Shown here: piece by piece, positions 6,014 through 13,758 of the stretch
Position numbering within the stretch: the first letter of the stretch is position 1
How the letters are laid out: each line of letters opens with the position of its first letter
Source: Bacillota bacterium
GTDB lineage: Bacteria > Bacillota > Limnochordia > Limnochordales > ZCTH02-B6
DNA length: 19,385 bases
NCBI GenBank assembly: GCA_017578085.1
Contig: PKQR01000026.1
Span: 1-19,385, forward strand
Reading direction: 5' to 3'
Translations under genes and position numbers: made by a program
Notes under the pieces: model-generated
Database searches by the model: none
Seen by the model: the letters and a program-made list of their open reading frames with translations, nothing else
What the model was told of the DNA's origin: nothing

Positions 6014-7672
6014 ATGAAAGAACCGTCCGCGCTGGCGGACCTGACGGAGCTGAAGGCCATCGCCCTCGAGGCGGCAGCCAACGCGGTCCTGATCACCGAC
6101 CGGGACGGCCGCATCTTATGGGTAAACCGGGCTTTTACCGAGCTGACAGGGTACACGGCAGAGGAAGCGATTGGCCAAACGCCCAGGATCCTCCGGTCCG
6201 GTCACCACGACCAGGATTTTTTTGCACAGATGTGGCGGACCGTCCTGGCGGGCGAACCGTGGCAGGGGCAGGTCGTCAACCGCCGCAAAGACGGATCCCT
6301 CTACGTGGAAGAACAGACCATCACGCCCATCCTCACCGGCGGCCAGGTCACCCATTTCATCGCCATCAAGCGGGACATCACCGACCGCAAGACCCAGGAA
6401 GAGCAGCTCCAATATCTAGCGACCCATGACGCGCTGACCGGTCTGCCCAACCGGCGCGCCCTGCACGCGGCCCTGGGAGAGGCCATCGCGCGCTCGGCCC
6501 AGGGGTATGCGAGCGCCCTGCTCCTCTTGGACATGGACAACCTCAAGATGATCAACGATTCCCTGGGCCATTCCGCCGGCGACAAAGCCCTGGTGGGCCT
6601 CGCGCAGCGCCTGAAGGCGCACCTGCACCCGCGGGATTTCCTGGCGCGGGTGGCCGGCGATGAGTTCGCCGTCTTGCTCCACGACGCCGACATGGACCAG
6701 GCGGTCCGCACCGCGCAGCGGCTGCGGCAGGCGGTCAGCCAGGCTCCCGTCAGCGTCAACGGCGACAGCGTATTTACGACGGTCAGCATCGGGCTCGTGC
6801 CGGTGCACAGCTCCCTCAGCGTCGAGCAGTTGCTTTCCCACGCCGACGCGGCCATGTACCAGGCGAAACTGCGGGGCGGAAACCGGGTCCAGGTGGTGCA
6901 GCCCATGGGACCCCACAGCGGCCGCATCAGCGCCGAGTTCGCCGCCGCGCAGCGGGTGCGGCAGGCGCTCATGGAAAATCGCCTGCTGCTCCATTACCAG
7001 CCCATCGTCTGGCTGGCCGACCGACGGGCCTTCGCGTACGAGAGCCTCTTGCGCCTGCGGGAAACCGACGGCCGGATCGTGTCGGCCGGCGAATTCCTGG
7101 CCTTGGCGGAACTGGCTGGGTTCATGAACGAAATAGACCGCTGGGTGATGGAGTCCACCCTGCGCACCCTGCGGGAAAAGCCCGATGTCAGCTTGACCAT
7201 CAACGTCTCCGGCCACGCGTTCAACGATGACGACTTGATCGCGTGGCTGCTGGACGAGCTCGCAAAGCTGGGCAGCGGCGCCGCCCGCCTAGGCCTTGAG
7301 CTGACGGAAACCGCCGTCATCCACGACCTGAACATGGCCCGCAAGGCCATCGACCGGCTGCGCCGGGCGTCCGTCAGGGTCCTGTTGGACGACTTCGGCG
7401 CGGGTTTCAACTCCTTCGCCTACCTGCGCCACCTGCAGGTGGACGGGATCAAGATCGACGGCGGGCTCGTGCGCGATCTGCGGGGAAACCACCGGCACCG
7501 GGCGATGGTCCAGGCCATCACCCTTTTGGCCGACGCCTTTGGCCTCTTGACGGTGGCCGAAGGCATCGAGGACGCGGCAACCGCCAGCATCCTCAAGGAT
7601 TTGGGCATCACTTGCGGCCAGGGCTACTATTTCGGCCGGCCCCAAGACGAGTTCCAGCTGCTGACGGGTTGA
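6014..7672 (+). CDS. PAS-GGDEF-EAL cyclic-di-GMP signalling protein
   Basis: A 552-residue cytoplasmic sensor without membrane segments. The PAS/PAC domain (about 10-130) opens with ANAVLITDRDGRILWVNRAF. The GGDEF domain (about 135-300) carries AGDEF at 214-218 in place of GGDEF, and HPRD instead of the RxxD inhibitory site. The EAL domain (about 315-552) has the signature as ESL (343-345) but keeps the metal and catalytic set: Glu343, Asn397, the ELTE motif (429-432), Asp459-Asp460, Lys480, Glu516 and QGY (536-538). The likely net activity is c-di-GMP phosphodiesterase tuned by PAS ligand or redox state, with the GGDEF half either weakly active or a GTP-binding regulator; this is inference. 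The ATG has AAGGGAGA upstream. No other c-di-GMP genes are adjacent. Confidence 0.95.
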   Translation: MKEPSALADLTELKAIALEAAANAVLITDRDGRILWVNRAFTELTGYTAEEAIGQTPRILRSGHHDQDFFAQMWRTVLAGEPWQGQVVNRRKDGSLYVEEQTITPILTGGQVTHFIAIKRDITDRKTQEEQLQYLATHDALTGLPNRRALHAALGEAIARSAQGYASALLLLDMDNLKMINDSLGHSAGDKALVGLAQRLKAHLHPRDFLARVAGDEFAVLLHDADMDQAVRTAQRLRQAVSQAPVSVNGDSVFTTVSIGLVPVHSSLSVEQLLSHADAAMYQAKLRGGNRVQVVQPMGPHSGRISAEFAAAQRVRQALMENRLLLHYQPIVWLADRRAFAYESLLRLRETDGRIVSAGEFLALAELAGFMNEIDRWVMESTLRTLREKPDVSLTINVSGHAFNDDDLIAWLLDELAKLGSGAARLGLELTETAVIHDLNMARKAIDRLRRASVRVLLDDFGAGFNSFAYLRHLQVDGIKIDGGLVRDLRGNHRHRAMVQAITLLADAFGLLTVAEGIEDAATASILKDLGITCGQGYYFGRPQDEFQLLTG

Positions 7673-7705
7673 ACCGGCCGTCGCGAAACAGGGCTAGCGA
7701 CACGA

Positions 7706-7742
7706 CAGGAGGCCAGGCCCGATAAGCGGGTCTGGCCTCCTG
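7706..7742. terminator. Strong hairpin between convergent genes
   Basis: A 16-bp stem (CAGGAGGCCAG... paired with ...CTGGCCTCCTG, one G-U) with a 5-nt loop lies between the plus-strand EAL gene and the minus-strand porin gene. It lacks a U tract on either strand; bidirectional termination or 3' end protection is the likely role. Confidence 0.6.
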
Positions 7743-7787
7743 GGTGCATAGGGCCACCAGAACCTTGACTCGACGGATGTACTTGTT

Positions 7788-9062
7788 TTAGAAGCTGACC
7801 TCGACGCCGGCCGTCACCAGGTTGGCCGAGGACTTGACGGCGTGGAACTCCGACCCTGCGCCCGCGATCGCGCGGGACAGGCCCACGGTCAGCTTCGCCG
7901 CCTGGGTGATGTCATAGGTGTAGCGGCCCGCGGCGATGATACCCCCGTCGGTGGCGTTAGCCAGCACGATGCCTTCCAGGTTGTGGCCGGCCTCCGGTGA
8001 GTAGCGGGCGATGCCGAGCAGGTAGGTCTGGGGCTTCACGGCAGCCCCAGGTTCCTTGTAAGGCATGAGGAGCGACCCGCCGCCGTTGTAGATCACCTGG
8101 CCCGACACCATGACGCCGTTGCGGAAGGTGTAGTCGGCGCCGATGACGGCTTCCAGGTACCCGTCGTTGGAAGACAGGGCGCCGGGCCCGTCCAGGACGG
8201 CCAGCTTGTCAGGGACGGTGTAGGAAAACTCCGTCCAGACGCCCGCGTCCCGGATCGTGCCGGCCGTGGCTAGACCGAACTTTTGCACCCGGCGGTACTG
8301 GGCGGCAACCTTCGACGGAACGGAACCCACGAATTCAACCCACGCCGCCGGGTAGTCATCCCAGCCGCGGAAGTAGCTCACGTACACGTTGTGGCCGCCC
8401 ACCAGCCAGTCGCCCCGCACAGCCCATTCGATCTGCGACCCATCGGACGGCACCGGCGCGGGGCGGTCCACGTCCACGGGCAAACCGCCCTGCCAGGCGC
8501 TGAGACGGGCCGCGATGGCGGCCAGCATGTCCCGAGCACCAGCCGCGGGCACGAATTCCGCCACGGCGACGCCCGTCAAGCTGCCGCCCAAGGGCAGGTA
8601 GTACGAACCCTGTATGGCCAACACGGGCTCGCCCTCGAGGGCCCCGTCAGCCAACGCTGCAGGCGACAATGTCTCCCGGGGGTTGATCACATTGGTAGGG
8701 TTAAAGCCGTCCGCCGTGCCCCAATTGATGACCTGCCGGCCGATGCGCCAGTCCGTCGTATCCAGATACCAGTCCAGGTACGCTTCGCCTAGGTCAAATT
8801 GGGCTTCGCCGCCGTTCAACGGGATGAGACCGTCCAAGCCGATGTGCAGCTTGCCGTCAAAGCCCAGCCGCTGCTCCACCCTCAGCTTGAGGTCCAAGGC
8901 GCTCTCGACCAGCTTTCCCTCATCATAACCGTACGTCAACTGGTACGCTGCGTTTCCCCGCACGGTTACCTGTTGGGCGGCGGCTGCCGGTACGAAGGCT
9001 ACCATAAGCGCCAGCACGGCCGCCCAGGCCCACGCCCGCGCTCTCCTCAACGACAACATCAT
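7788..9062 (-). CDS. Outer-membrane beta-barrel protein (DUF1302-like), RND operon partner
   Basis: A 424-residue exported protein. A signal peptide covers residues 1 to about 29, with a basic start, a hydrophobic core and cleavage near AAAAQ. The mature part alternates amphipathic strands, for example the runs ending LDWYLDTTDWRIGRQVINWG and EWAVRGDWLVGGHNVYVSYF, and ends in VSF, the aromatic C-terminal residue recognised by the BAM assembly machinery. The DW-RIGRQVINWG-AD-FNPTNVINP stretch is typical of the DUF1302/alginate-porin-like barrels found beside COG1033 RND permeases. The ATG at 9062 has AAGGAGGGA upstream and starts 26 nt after the LolA-like stop. It is last in the operon and probably forms its outer-membrane end. 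Barrel identity is strong; the cargo is unknown. Confidence 0.86.
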   Translation of the reverse strand: MMLSLRRARAWAWAAVLALMVAFVPAAAAQQVTVRGNAAYQLTYGYDEGKLVESALDLKLRVEQRLGFDGKLHIGLDGLIPLNGGEAQFDLGEAYLDWYLDTTDWRIGRQVINWGTADGFNPTNVINPRETLSPAALADGALEGEPVLAIQGSYYLPLGGSLTGVAVAEFVPAAGARDMLAAIAARLSAWQGGLPVDVDRPAPVPSDGSQIEWAVRGDWLVGGHNVYVSYFRGWDDYPAAWVEFVGSVPSKVAAQYRRVQKFGLATAGTIRDAGVWTEFSYTVPDKLAVLDGPGALSSNDGYLEAVIGADYTFRNGVMVSGQVIYNGGGSLLMPYKEPGAAVKPQTYLLGIARYSPEAGHNLEGIVLANATDGGIIAAGRYTYDITQAAKLTVGLSRAIAGAGSEFHAVKSSANLVTAGVEVSF

Positions 9063-9088
9063 CGTTCCCTCCTTACCGTGTTCCGCCG

Positions 9089-9898
9089 CTACCGCCGCAG
9101 GTAGCGCAGCGTGAAGTACTCATCGGGCACCGGCTCGTCGCTGGTTTCCAAAACCCGGATGATGGTGCGGCTGCCGGTGTTCTCGTTGCGCATGGTGATC
9201 ATGTACGGCCGCCAGCGGCCGCTGGCATCAGGCCGCAAGTCCTCATTGAGGAGGACTTTGTCCAGCTTGCCTTGGCGGTTGTAAAACTCGACCCGGACGG
9301 GGATCAGGTGCTCTTTCCAGACCCACATCTTGACGGCGCTGTACTTGCTGTCCGGGCTCTTGGGGGTAAGACGGAGCACGTAGCTGTCCCATTCCTGGTA
9401 CGTCTCGTCCGGCAGGCGCTCGGCGTCGAAGTCCTTGGCAAAGTTGCCCAGGCTGCCGATTTCTTCAAACGTGAAGTCGGTGCCCATGAAGTTGTCCTGG
9501 GTGGCGCTGCCGCTGATGCGGCGCTCCCGGCCCAGGGCGGGCAGGTACAGCCACATCAGGGTTTCGCCGCTGGCGTCATCCGTGGTCAAGAACTTGGTGC
9601 CGGCCACGTCCGCGGGCGACAAGTACTCGAGCAACTGGTTGGCGCCGTACGGCGTCTCCTGCCGGTAGAAAGCGAGGCGGTTGGAGCGCTCCTGGCCGCG
9701 GGCGTTGATCGTGATAAGCTCGACGGTGGCCTTGCCGCTGCCGACAAACGCCGTTTCTTGCAGCTCATCCAAGATCTCGTCGGCCGTCAGCTCCGCGGCG
9801 GTCGCACCGAGTCCGGCCGCGAACACCAGGGCAATGGCGAGGCTTCCCAGTGCCATCCCTGATCTCCGCATCTTCGGGAAACCGCTTAGCGTCTGCAT
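9089..9898 (-). CDS. LolA-like periplasmic carrier (outer membrane lipoprotein-sorting protein family)
   Basis: A 269-residue protein with a signal peptide (core ALGSLAIALVFAAGLGATAA, cleavage before ELTADE). The mature part follows the LolA/LolB half-barrel pattern: LTADEILDELQE, ATVELITINARGQERSNRLAFYR, a TKFLTTDDASGETLMWLYLPALGRERRI strand pair, GTDFTFEEIG, and the closing KMWVWKEHLIPVRVEFYNRQGKL. This subgroup is encoded between COG1033 RND permeases and beta-barrels and probably shuttles a hydrophobic molecule across the periplasm. The ATG at 9898 follows GGAGGGAAGGA; a GTG at 9955 lengthens the frame but would spoil the signal peptide. It lies 65 nt after the RND stop and 26 nt before the porin start. 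Confidence 0.87.
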   Translation of the reverse strand: MQTLSGFPKMRRSGMALGSLAIALVFAAGLGATAAELTADEILDELQETAFVGSGKATVELITINARGQERSNRLAFYRQETPYGANQLLEYLSPADVAGTKFLTTDDASGETLMWLYLPALGRERRISGSATQDNFMGTDFTFEEIGSLGNFAKDFDAERLPDETYQEWDSYVLRLTPKSPDSKYSAVKMWVWKEHLIPVRVEFYNRQGKLDKVLLNEDLRPDASGRWRPYMITMRNENTGSRTIIRVLETSDEPVPDEYFTLRYLRR

Positions 9899-9963
9899 AT
9901 TGTTCCTTCCCTCCTCCGAGGTGGTTGTTGGTTTTCGAATCGGCGCCGCTTGCACCGGTTTCC

Positions 9964-12264
9964 TCAGGTCGTCCTGGAGACCCGCGCCGCGTGGGGCTGG
10001 GGCACCGCCCGGGCACCGTCGGTGAGCATAAAGAGCGCCGGGAGCACCGTCAGCGCCGCGGCCGATGACACGCCCATCGTCAGGGCCACCAGGAACCCGA
10101 ACACCCGCAGCGGTGGGAACACGGACAAGAGCAGTACCAAGAACCCGGCTGCGACAGCAGCCGCGTTCAGCAGCACCGCCCTCCCCGTAGTGGCCAGGGT
10201 AGTAATCGCGGCGTCCCTCGGCCCGCGGCCGTGGACGGATTCCTCGCGGTAGCGGCTATAGACGTGGATGCTGTAGTCGATGCCGACGCCCACGACGACG
10301 CTGGCCACCAGGGCGTTGATGACGTCGAAATCCATGCCCGCCCAACCCATGACACCGAAGTTGATGGCGATGGTGAGGAGGATCGGGCTCAGGCACAACA
10401 GCGCCTTGCGCAGGGAGCCCACCATAATCGAGAGCAGCACCAGCACGCCGGCCACGGAAATGACCAGGCTCTGGATCTGGCCGGTCGTAATCAGCTGCGC
10501 CATGCCGTCCACCAGGTACGGCAAGCCCGTAACGTGCACCCGGCCGTACGGGCCGAGCATTTCCTGGGCCAGCTCGTCGATGCGCCGCAGGACGTCAGCC
10601 CGCTCCTGCGCCGAAGTGGTGGCCACAGGCACCTCGATCTTGGCCGTGGCCTGGTCAAACGTCAGGAACTGCTCCAAGGTCGAGTCACCCGACATGGACA
10701 ATAGCAGCAGGTACTGCGCGACCGCGGCCCGGCTGTCGGGGATGACCGCGTAGGCCGGGTCGTCCTCGTTCAAGGCCCGGCCGACCTCCTTGACGATGTC
10801 GACCACGGACATGGAGTCGCCGAGCCACGGCATGGCCTCGAGCTCCGCCTGCAGCGCCTCCATGGCCCGCAACGTCTCCGGCTCCAGGATGTCGCCTTCC
10901 AGCACGATCTGGACCGTGTCCACGCCGCCGAATTTCTCCTGGACCAGCTGGTAGGCTTGGCGGGCCTCGCTGCGGGCGTCAAAGAACCGCAGGTAGTCGG
11001 TGTCCACCTCCAGACGGGCAAAGCCTGTAAAGGACACCAGCGCCACGACGGCGGCGACGACCAAGGGCACCGCCGGCCGCTGCGTCACCGACGCCCCGAG
11101 CCGCTCCAGGAGCCCGCTGGGGGAGTCCTCCCTGCCGGGCACGGGCGTGGCCCCTCGGGCAGGCACGCGCTTTTCTCGGCGGCTCAAGACCAGCAAGGCG
11201 GGAATGAACAGGATCGAGATCACCAGCGCCGCGGCCACGCCGATACCCATATAGATCCCGAACTCCCGGATGCGGACGATGCTGGTGAAAGCGTTGGAGA
11301 CAAACCCGACTACCGTCGTGAGGCCCGACATGACCACGGCCAATCCCACGGAGCGGACCGTCTGTTCCGCGGCGGCGCGGCTGTCGCCGGTCTTTTGCCA
11401 CTCTTCATCGTAGCGCCGCAAGACGTGGATGCCGTAGGCGCTGCCCACGCTGACCAGCACCACCGGGATCGCAGAACCCAGCTGGCTCAAGGAGACGCCC
11501 AGGAAACCCATGAGCCCCAATGTCCAGATGACGCTAATCCCGACAGCGGCCAGCGGCAGGATGACCCCCGCCGCAGTGCGGAAGCTGAAGTATAGGATCG
11601 CAACGATGACCACCAGGATGAGCGGCGTCAGGCGGACGATGTCCTCCCGCAGCACCGAGTTGAGCTGCTGCGTGAGCGCCTGGGAGCCCGTCAGCTGCAC
11701 CGTCAGCCGGTCGTCGTAGCGGCGAACCACATCCCGCACCGCCAGCACCGCGGCATCGCTGTCCACGTTCCTGGACAGCTGGATCAGGATCAACGTGTGC
11801 TGCTCATCGCCGGACACAAACCGGCTCGCCACGGTGTCGCTGCTCAAGACCCGTTCCCGGAAGCGCTCGACGGCGGCGTCGGAGTCCGGCAGCACGTCCA
11901 TGATGGGCGCCACTTCAATTCCCCACGGCGTCCCCAGGACATGCTCCACGTTGGTGATGCTGCGCACGCTGGCTACGCCAGGTACCCGCTCCAGCTCTTG
12001 CGTGAGGGAATCCAGTGCCTGGATCACCGGGACGCTGAAGATATCCTCGGCCGACACCACCGCCAAGACGTAAGTGGAGCTGCCAAACGTGTCGCTGACC
12101 CACTCGAACGTCACCAGGCGCGGGTCGTCTTCGGCGAAGAAGCTGGTAACGTCAGTGCTGACGGTCAACTGCAGCACGCCGTAGGCCCCAACGGCCGTGA
12201 CCAAGAGGACTACGGCCACAATCCATCCCGGGTATTGCCTGACGAGGCGTCCCAACAATCCCAT
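9964..12264 (-). CDS. RND-superfamily exporter permease (MMPL/COG1033 type)
   Basis: A 766-residue inner-membrane protein with the duplicated RND layout: TM1 (about 13-33), a periplasmic loop to about 210, TM2-6 (213-362), TM7 (about 398-415), a second loop to about 597, and TM8-12 (600-746). The TM10 motif GVGIDYSIH (659-667) carries the proton-relay type Asp663. The matching TM4 site reads SVGSAYGIH (272-280) and lacks the Asp. Relatives (COG1033, HpnN-like) export lipids or hopanoids using the proton gradient. The ATG at 12264 has AAGGAG 9 bases upstream. It is first in an operon with the LolA-like carrier and the beta-barrel. A promoter and repeated TATTTTGG boxes lie upstream, beyond which is a regulator gene. 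The cargo cannot be read from the sequence. Confidence 0.93.
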   Translation of the reverse strand: MGLLGRLVRQYPGWIVAVVLLVTAVGAYGVLQLTVSTDVTSFFAEDDPRLVTFEWVSDTFGSSTYVLAVVSAEDIFSVPVIQALDSLTQELERVPGVASVRSITNVEHVLGTPWGIEVAPIMDVLPDSDAAVERFRERVLSSDTVASRFVSGDEQHTLILIQLSRNVDSDAAVLAVRDVVRRYDDRLTVQLTGSQALTQQLNSVLREDIVRLTPLILVVIVAILYFSFRTAAGVILPLAAVGISVIWTLGLMGFLGVSLSQLGSAIPVVLVSVGSAYGIHVLRRYDEEWQKTGDSRAAAEQTVRSVGLAVVMSGLTTVVGFVSNAFTSIVRIREFGIYMGIGVAAALVISILFIPALLVLSRREKRVPARGATPVPGREDSPSGLLERLGASVTQRPAVPLVVAAVVALVSFTGFARLEVDTDYLRFFDARSEARQAYQLVQEKFGGVDTVQIVLEGDILEPETLRAMEALQAELEAMPWLGDSMSVVDIVKEVGRALNEDDPAYAVIPDSRAAVAQYLLLLSMSGDSTLEQFLTFDQATAKIEVPVATTSAQERADVLRRIDELAQEMLGPYGRVHVTGLPYLVDGMAQLITTGQIQSLVISVAGVLVLLSIMVGSLRKALLCLSPILLTIAINFGVMGWAGMDFDVINALVASVVVGVGIDYSIHVYSRYREESVHGRGPRDAAITTLATTGRAVLLNAAAVAAGFLVLLLSVFPPLRVFGFLVALTMGVSSAAALTVLPALFMLTDGARAVPQPHAARVSRTT

Positions 12265-12342
12265 CCCACGCGACTCCTTCCAGGGCGCGGAGCGAAAGCC
12301 CCCGGCTGATCGCTTCGCTCACGCGGGCTGCGGGGCAAGCAG

Positions 12343-12377
12343 CCAAAATAACCCATAAAACCAGCAAGACCAAAATA
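12343..12377 (-). repeat. Paired TATTTTGG boxes in the RND operon promoter
   Basis: On the minus strand TATTTTGG occurs twice, 27 bp apart (12343-12350 and 12370-12377). One copy covers the proposed -10 and the other touches the -35. The placement fits a repressor site for the upstream winged-helix regulator, which is inference. Confidence 0.5.
12345..12373 (-). promoter_or_regulatory. Possible promoter of the RND operon
   Basis: -35 TTGGTC (12368-12373), 17-bp spacer and -10 TATTTT (12345-12350), reading leftwards, in an AT-rich island just past the regulator stop. A GGCTGC/GCAGCC hairpin follows in the leader. Confidence 0.45.
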
Positions 12378-12395
12378 TGCGGTACAAAAAACCGT

Positions 12396-13058
12396 CTACC
12401 CTTGCGCGCTGGCCGTCTCTTCCGCCAGCGCCTCGTTGAGGAAGCTCACCAGCATGGCCTTTTCGGGCTCGGTCAGATCCATCACCGATCGTACAAACCG
12501 GCCCAGGAGCCCGATCAGCTCCTCCCCAACTCCAAAGCCCATCGCCTCAATGGCCATGCCCAGCACGATGCCGACAAACACCGTCAGGGGCATCTCCACC
12601 CCCGGCGTTTCCCGCACGAGCCGGCGCACGACCCCCACGGCCGCGTCGCTGAGGCTGCCCAGGTGCACGAGGAAGAGGGCCATGATGTAGGTGCAGAACT
12701 TGACCTGCACATCGGCCTCCGCGATCACCGCCATGACGCGCTGGGTCGCCTGCGCGGGATTGAGCGCCCGCCACTCGGCCAGGGCCGCCAAGGCTTCCTC
12801 CTTGAGCGCGGCCAGCTCCTCGTCGTCCAGGGCCGATGAACGCGCCTGCGTAAAGAGGGCTTCCGCGGCGGGAGTGGGAACAAACACGATCTGGGAGCGG
12901 CCCGGCTCTCCCCGGCTGACGGCGTAGTCCCGCGCGAGCAGCCCCTGCTCTTCTAGGGCCCGCAGGACGTCGTAGGCCGTCCACTTGCTCACGCCCAGGC
13001 GCTGGGCGAGCGTCTCATAATGGACCGGCAGCTTGGTGCGCCGGTACATGTCCAGCAC
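12396..13058 (-). CDS. Winged-helix transcriptional regulator of the RND operon (N-terminus uncertain)
   Basis: The first visible part is a winged helix-turn-helix: VHYETLAQRLGVSKWTAYDVLRALEEQGLLARDY, followed by a PGRSQIVFVPT wing. The C-terminal about 140 residues are helical and probably sense a ligand or dimerise. The only canonical in-frame start is GTG 13058, without a ribosome site. In-frame codons further upstream read ATRLTERRKQFLRSVLDMY, which looks like the normal first helix of this family, so the real start is probably near 13090-13100 but lacks ATG, GTG or TTG. A T6G6 homopolymer lies just upstream, next to a Shine-Dalgarno-like GGGGGGCGAGG. The gene sits 131 nt upstream of the RND permease on the same strand and has a consensus promoter of its own. 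It is probably the local regulator. Confidence 0.75.
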   Translation of the reverse strand: MLDMYRRTKLPVHYETLAQRLGVSKWTAYDVLRALEEQGLLARDYAVSRGEPGRSQIVFVPTPAAEALFTQARSSALDDEELAALKEEALAALAEWRALNPAQATQRVMAVIAEADVQVKFCTYIMALFLVHLGSLSDAAVGVVRRLVRETPGVEMPLTVFVGIVLGMAIEAMGFGVGEELIGLLGRFVRSVMDLTEPEKAMLVSFLNEALAEETASAQG

Positions 13059-13133
13059 GCTGCGCAGGAACTGCTTGCGCCGCTCCGTGAGGCGCGTTGC
13101 CCTCGCCCCCCAAAAAACCCAATTTCCGCGTAC

Positions 13134-13162
13134 ATTGTATGCCCCGGCCAGAAGCCCGTCAA
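13134..13162 (-). promoter_or_regulatory. Promoter of the winged-helix regulator gene
   Basis: -35 TTGACG (13157-13162), 17-bp spacer and -10 TACAAT (13134-13139), reading leftwards. The predicted transcript starts near 13127, about 70 nt before the GTG at 13058. Confidence 0.78.
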
Positions 13163-13205
13163 TGATTCTCGGCTATGGAAAAAAGCAACTCAGCGGGATT
13201 TTCGG

Positions 13206-13232
13206 CCTATGAACACGTCCCGCCCCCATAGG
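13206..13232. repeat. Inverted repeat CCTATG/CATAGG downstream of the VOC gene
   Basis: CCTATG (13206-13211) and CATAGG (13227-13232) flank a 15-nt loop in the gap of about 120 bp between the VOC stop and the regulator promoter. On the minus strand a TTTTTT run lies about 20 nt further on. It could be a weak terminator or a binding site. Confidence 0.35.
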
Positions 13233-13286
13233 TCCGTCCGCACAGGTTGATAGGGCGGCACGCCCGACAGCGGCATGGTCATCGTC

Positions 13287-13670
13287 TTACAGCTGGTTGG
13301 CCACCTCGATCAAGTTTCCATCCGGATCCCGGAAGTAGACGGACAAGATCGGCCCCGTCGCGCCCGTGCGCTGCACCGGTCCCTCCACGATGGCCACCCC
13401 GGCGGACTGGAGATGGGCCACCACGTCCGAAAGCGGCACCGTCGTCAAGAAGCACAGATCGGCCGAGCCCGGCGTCGGCCGCGCCGCCTTGGGTTCAAAC
13501 TCGCGGCCTTGCTGGTGCAGGTTGATCTTTTGGCTGCCAAATTGGAGCGCCTTGCGGCCCTGGCCAAAGGTCACCACTTCCATGCCCAGCACCCGGCTGT
13601 AAAACCGGCAGGTAGCTTCCACGTCGGCGACGGTCAACACCAAGTGATCCAGGGAATCGACCTTCATCAT
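13287..13670 (-). CDS. VOC-family (glyoxalase/dioxygenase fold) protein
   Basis: A 127-residue single-domain vicinal-oxygen-chelate protein with two beta-alpha-beta-beta-beta modules. Candidate metal ligands are His9 in LDHLVLTV, His52 in INLHQQ and Glu122 in GNLIEV. The SADLCFLT and GATGPILSVYFRDPDGNLIEV segments place it in the widespread uncharacterised VOC group rather than glyoxalase I itself. Two adjacent ATGs exist: the first (13670) is 4 nt from GGAGG, the second (13667) 7 nt, so the second may be used. It lies 88 nt downstream of the cyclo-ligase/glycosylase fusion gene on the same strand, with no clear promoter between them. Substrate unknown. Confidence 0.9.
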   Translation of the reverse strand: MMKVDSLDHLVLTVADVEATCRFYSRVLGMEVVTFGQGRKALQFGSQKINLHQQGREFEPKAARPTPGSADLCFLTTVPLSDVVAHLQSAGVAIVEGPVQRTGATGPILSVYFRDPDGNLIEVANQL

Positions 13671-13758
13671 CCGGCCTCCTTTTTTCGTAGACGCCTGGTT
13701 CCCGCCTTAGCGACCCGGCATCCGATAACCAGCCTCCGTTGTTTCAGCTGCACGGCAG

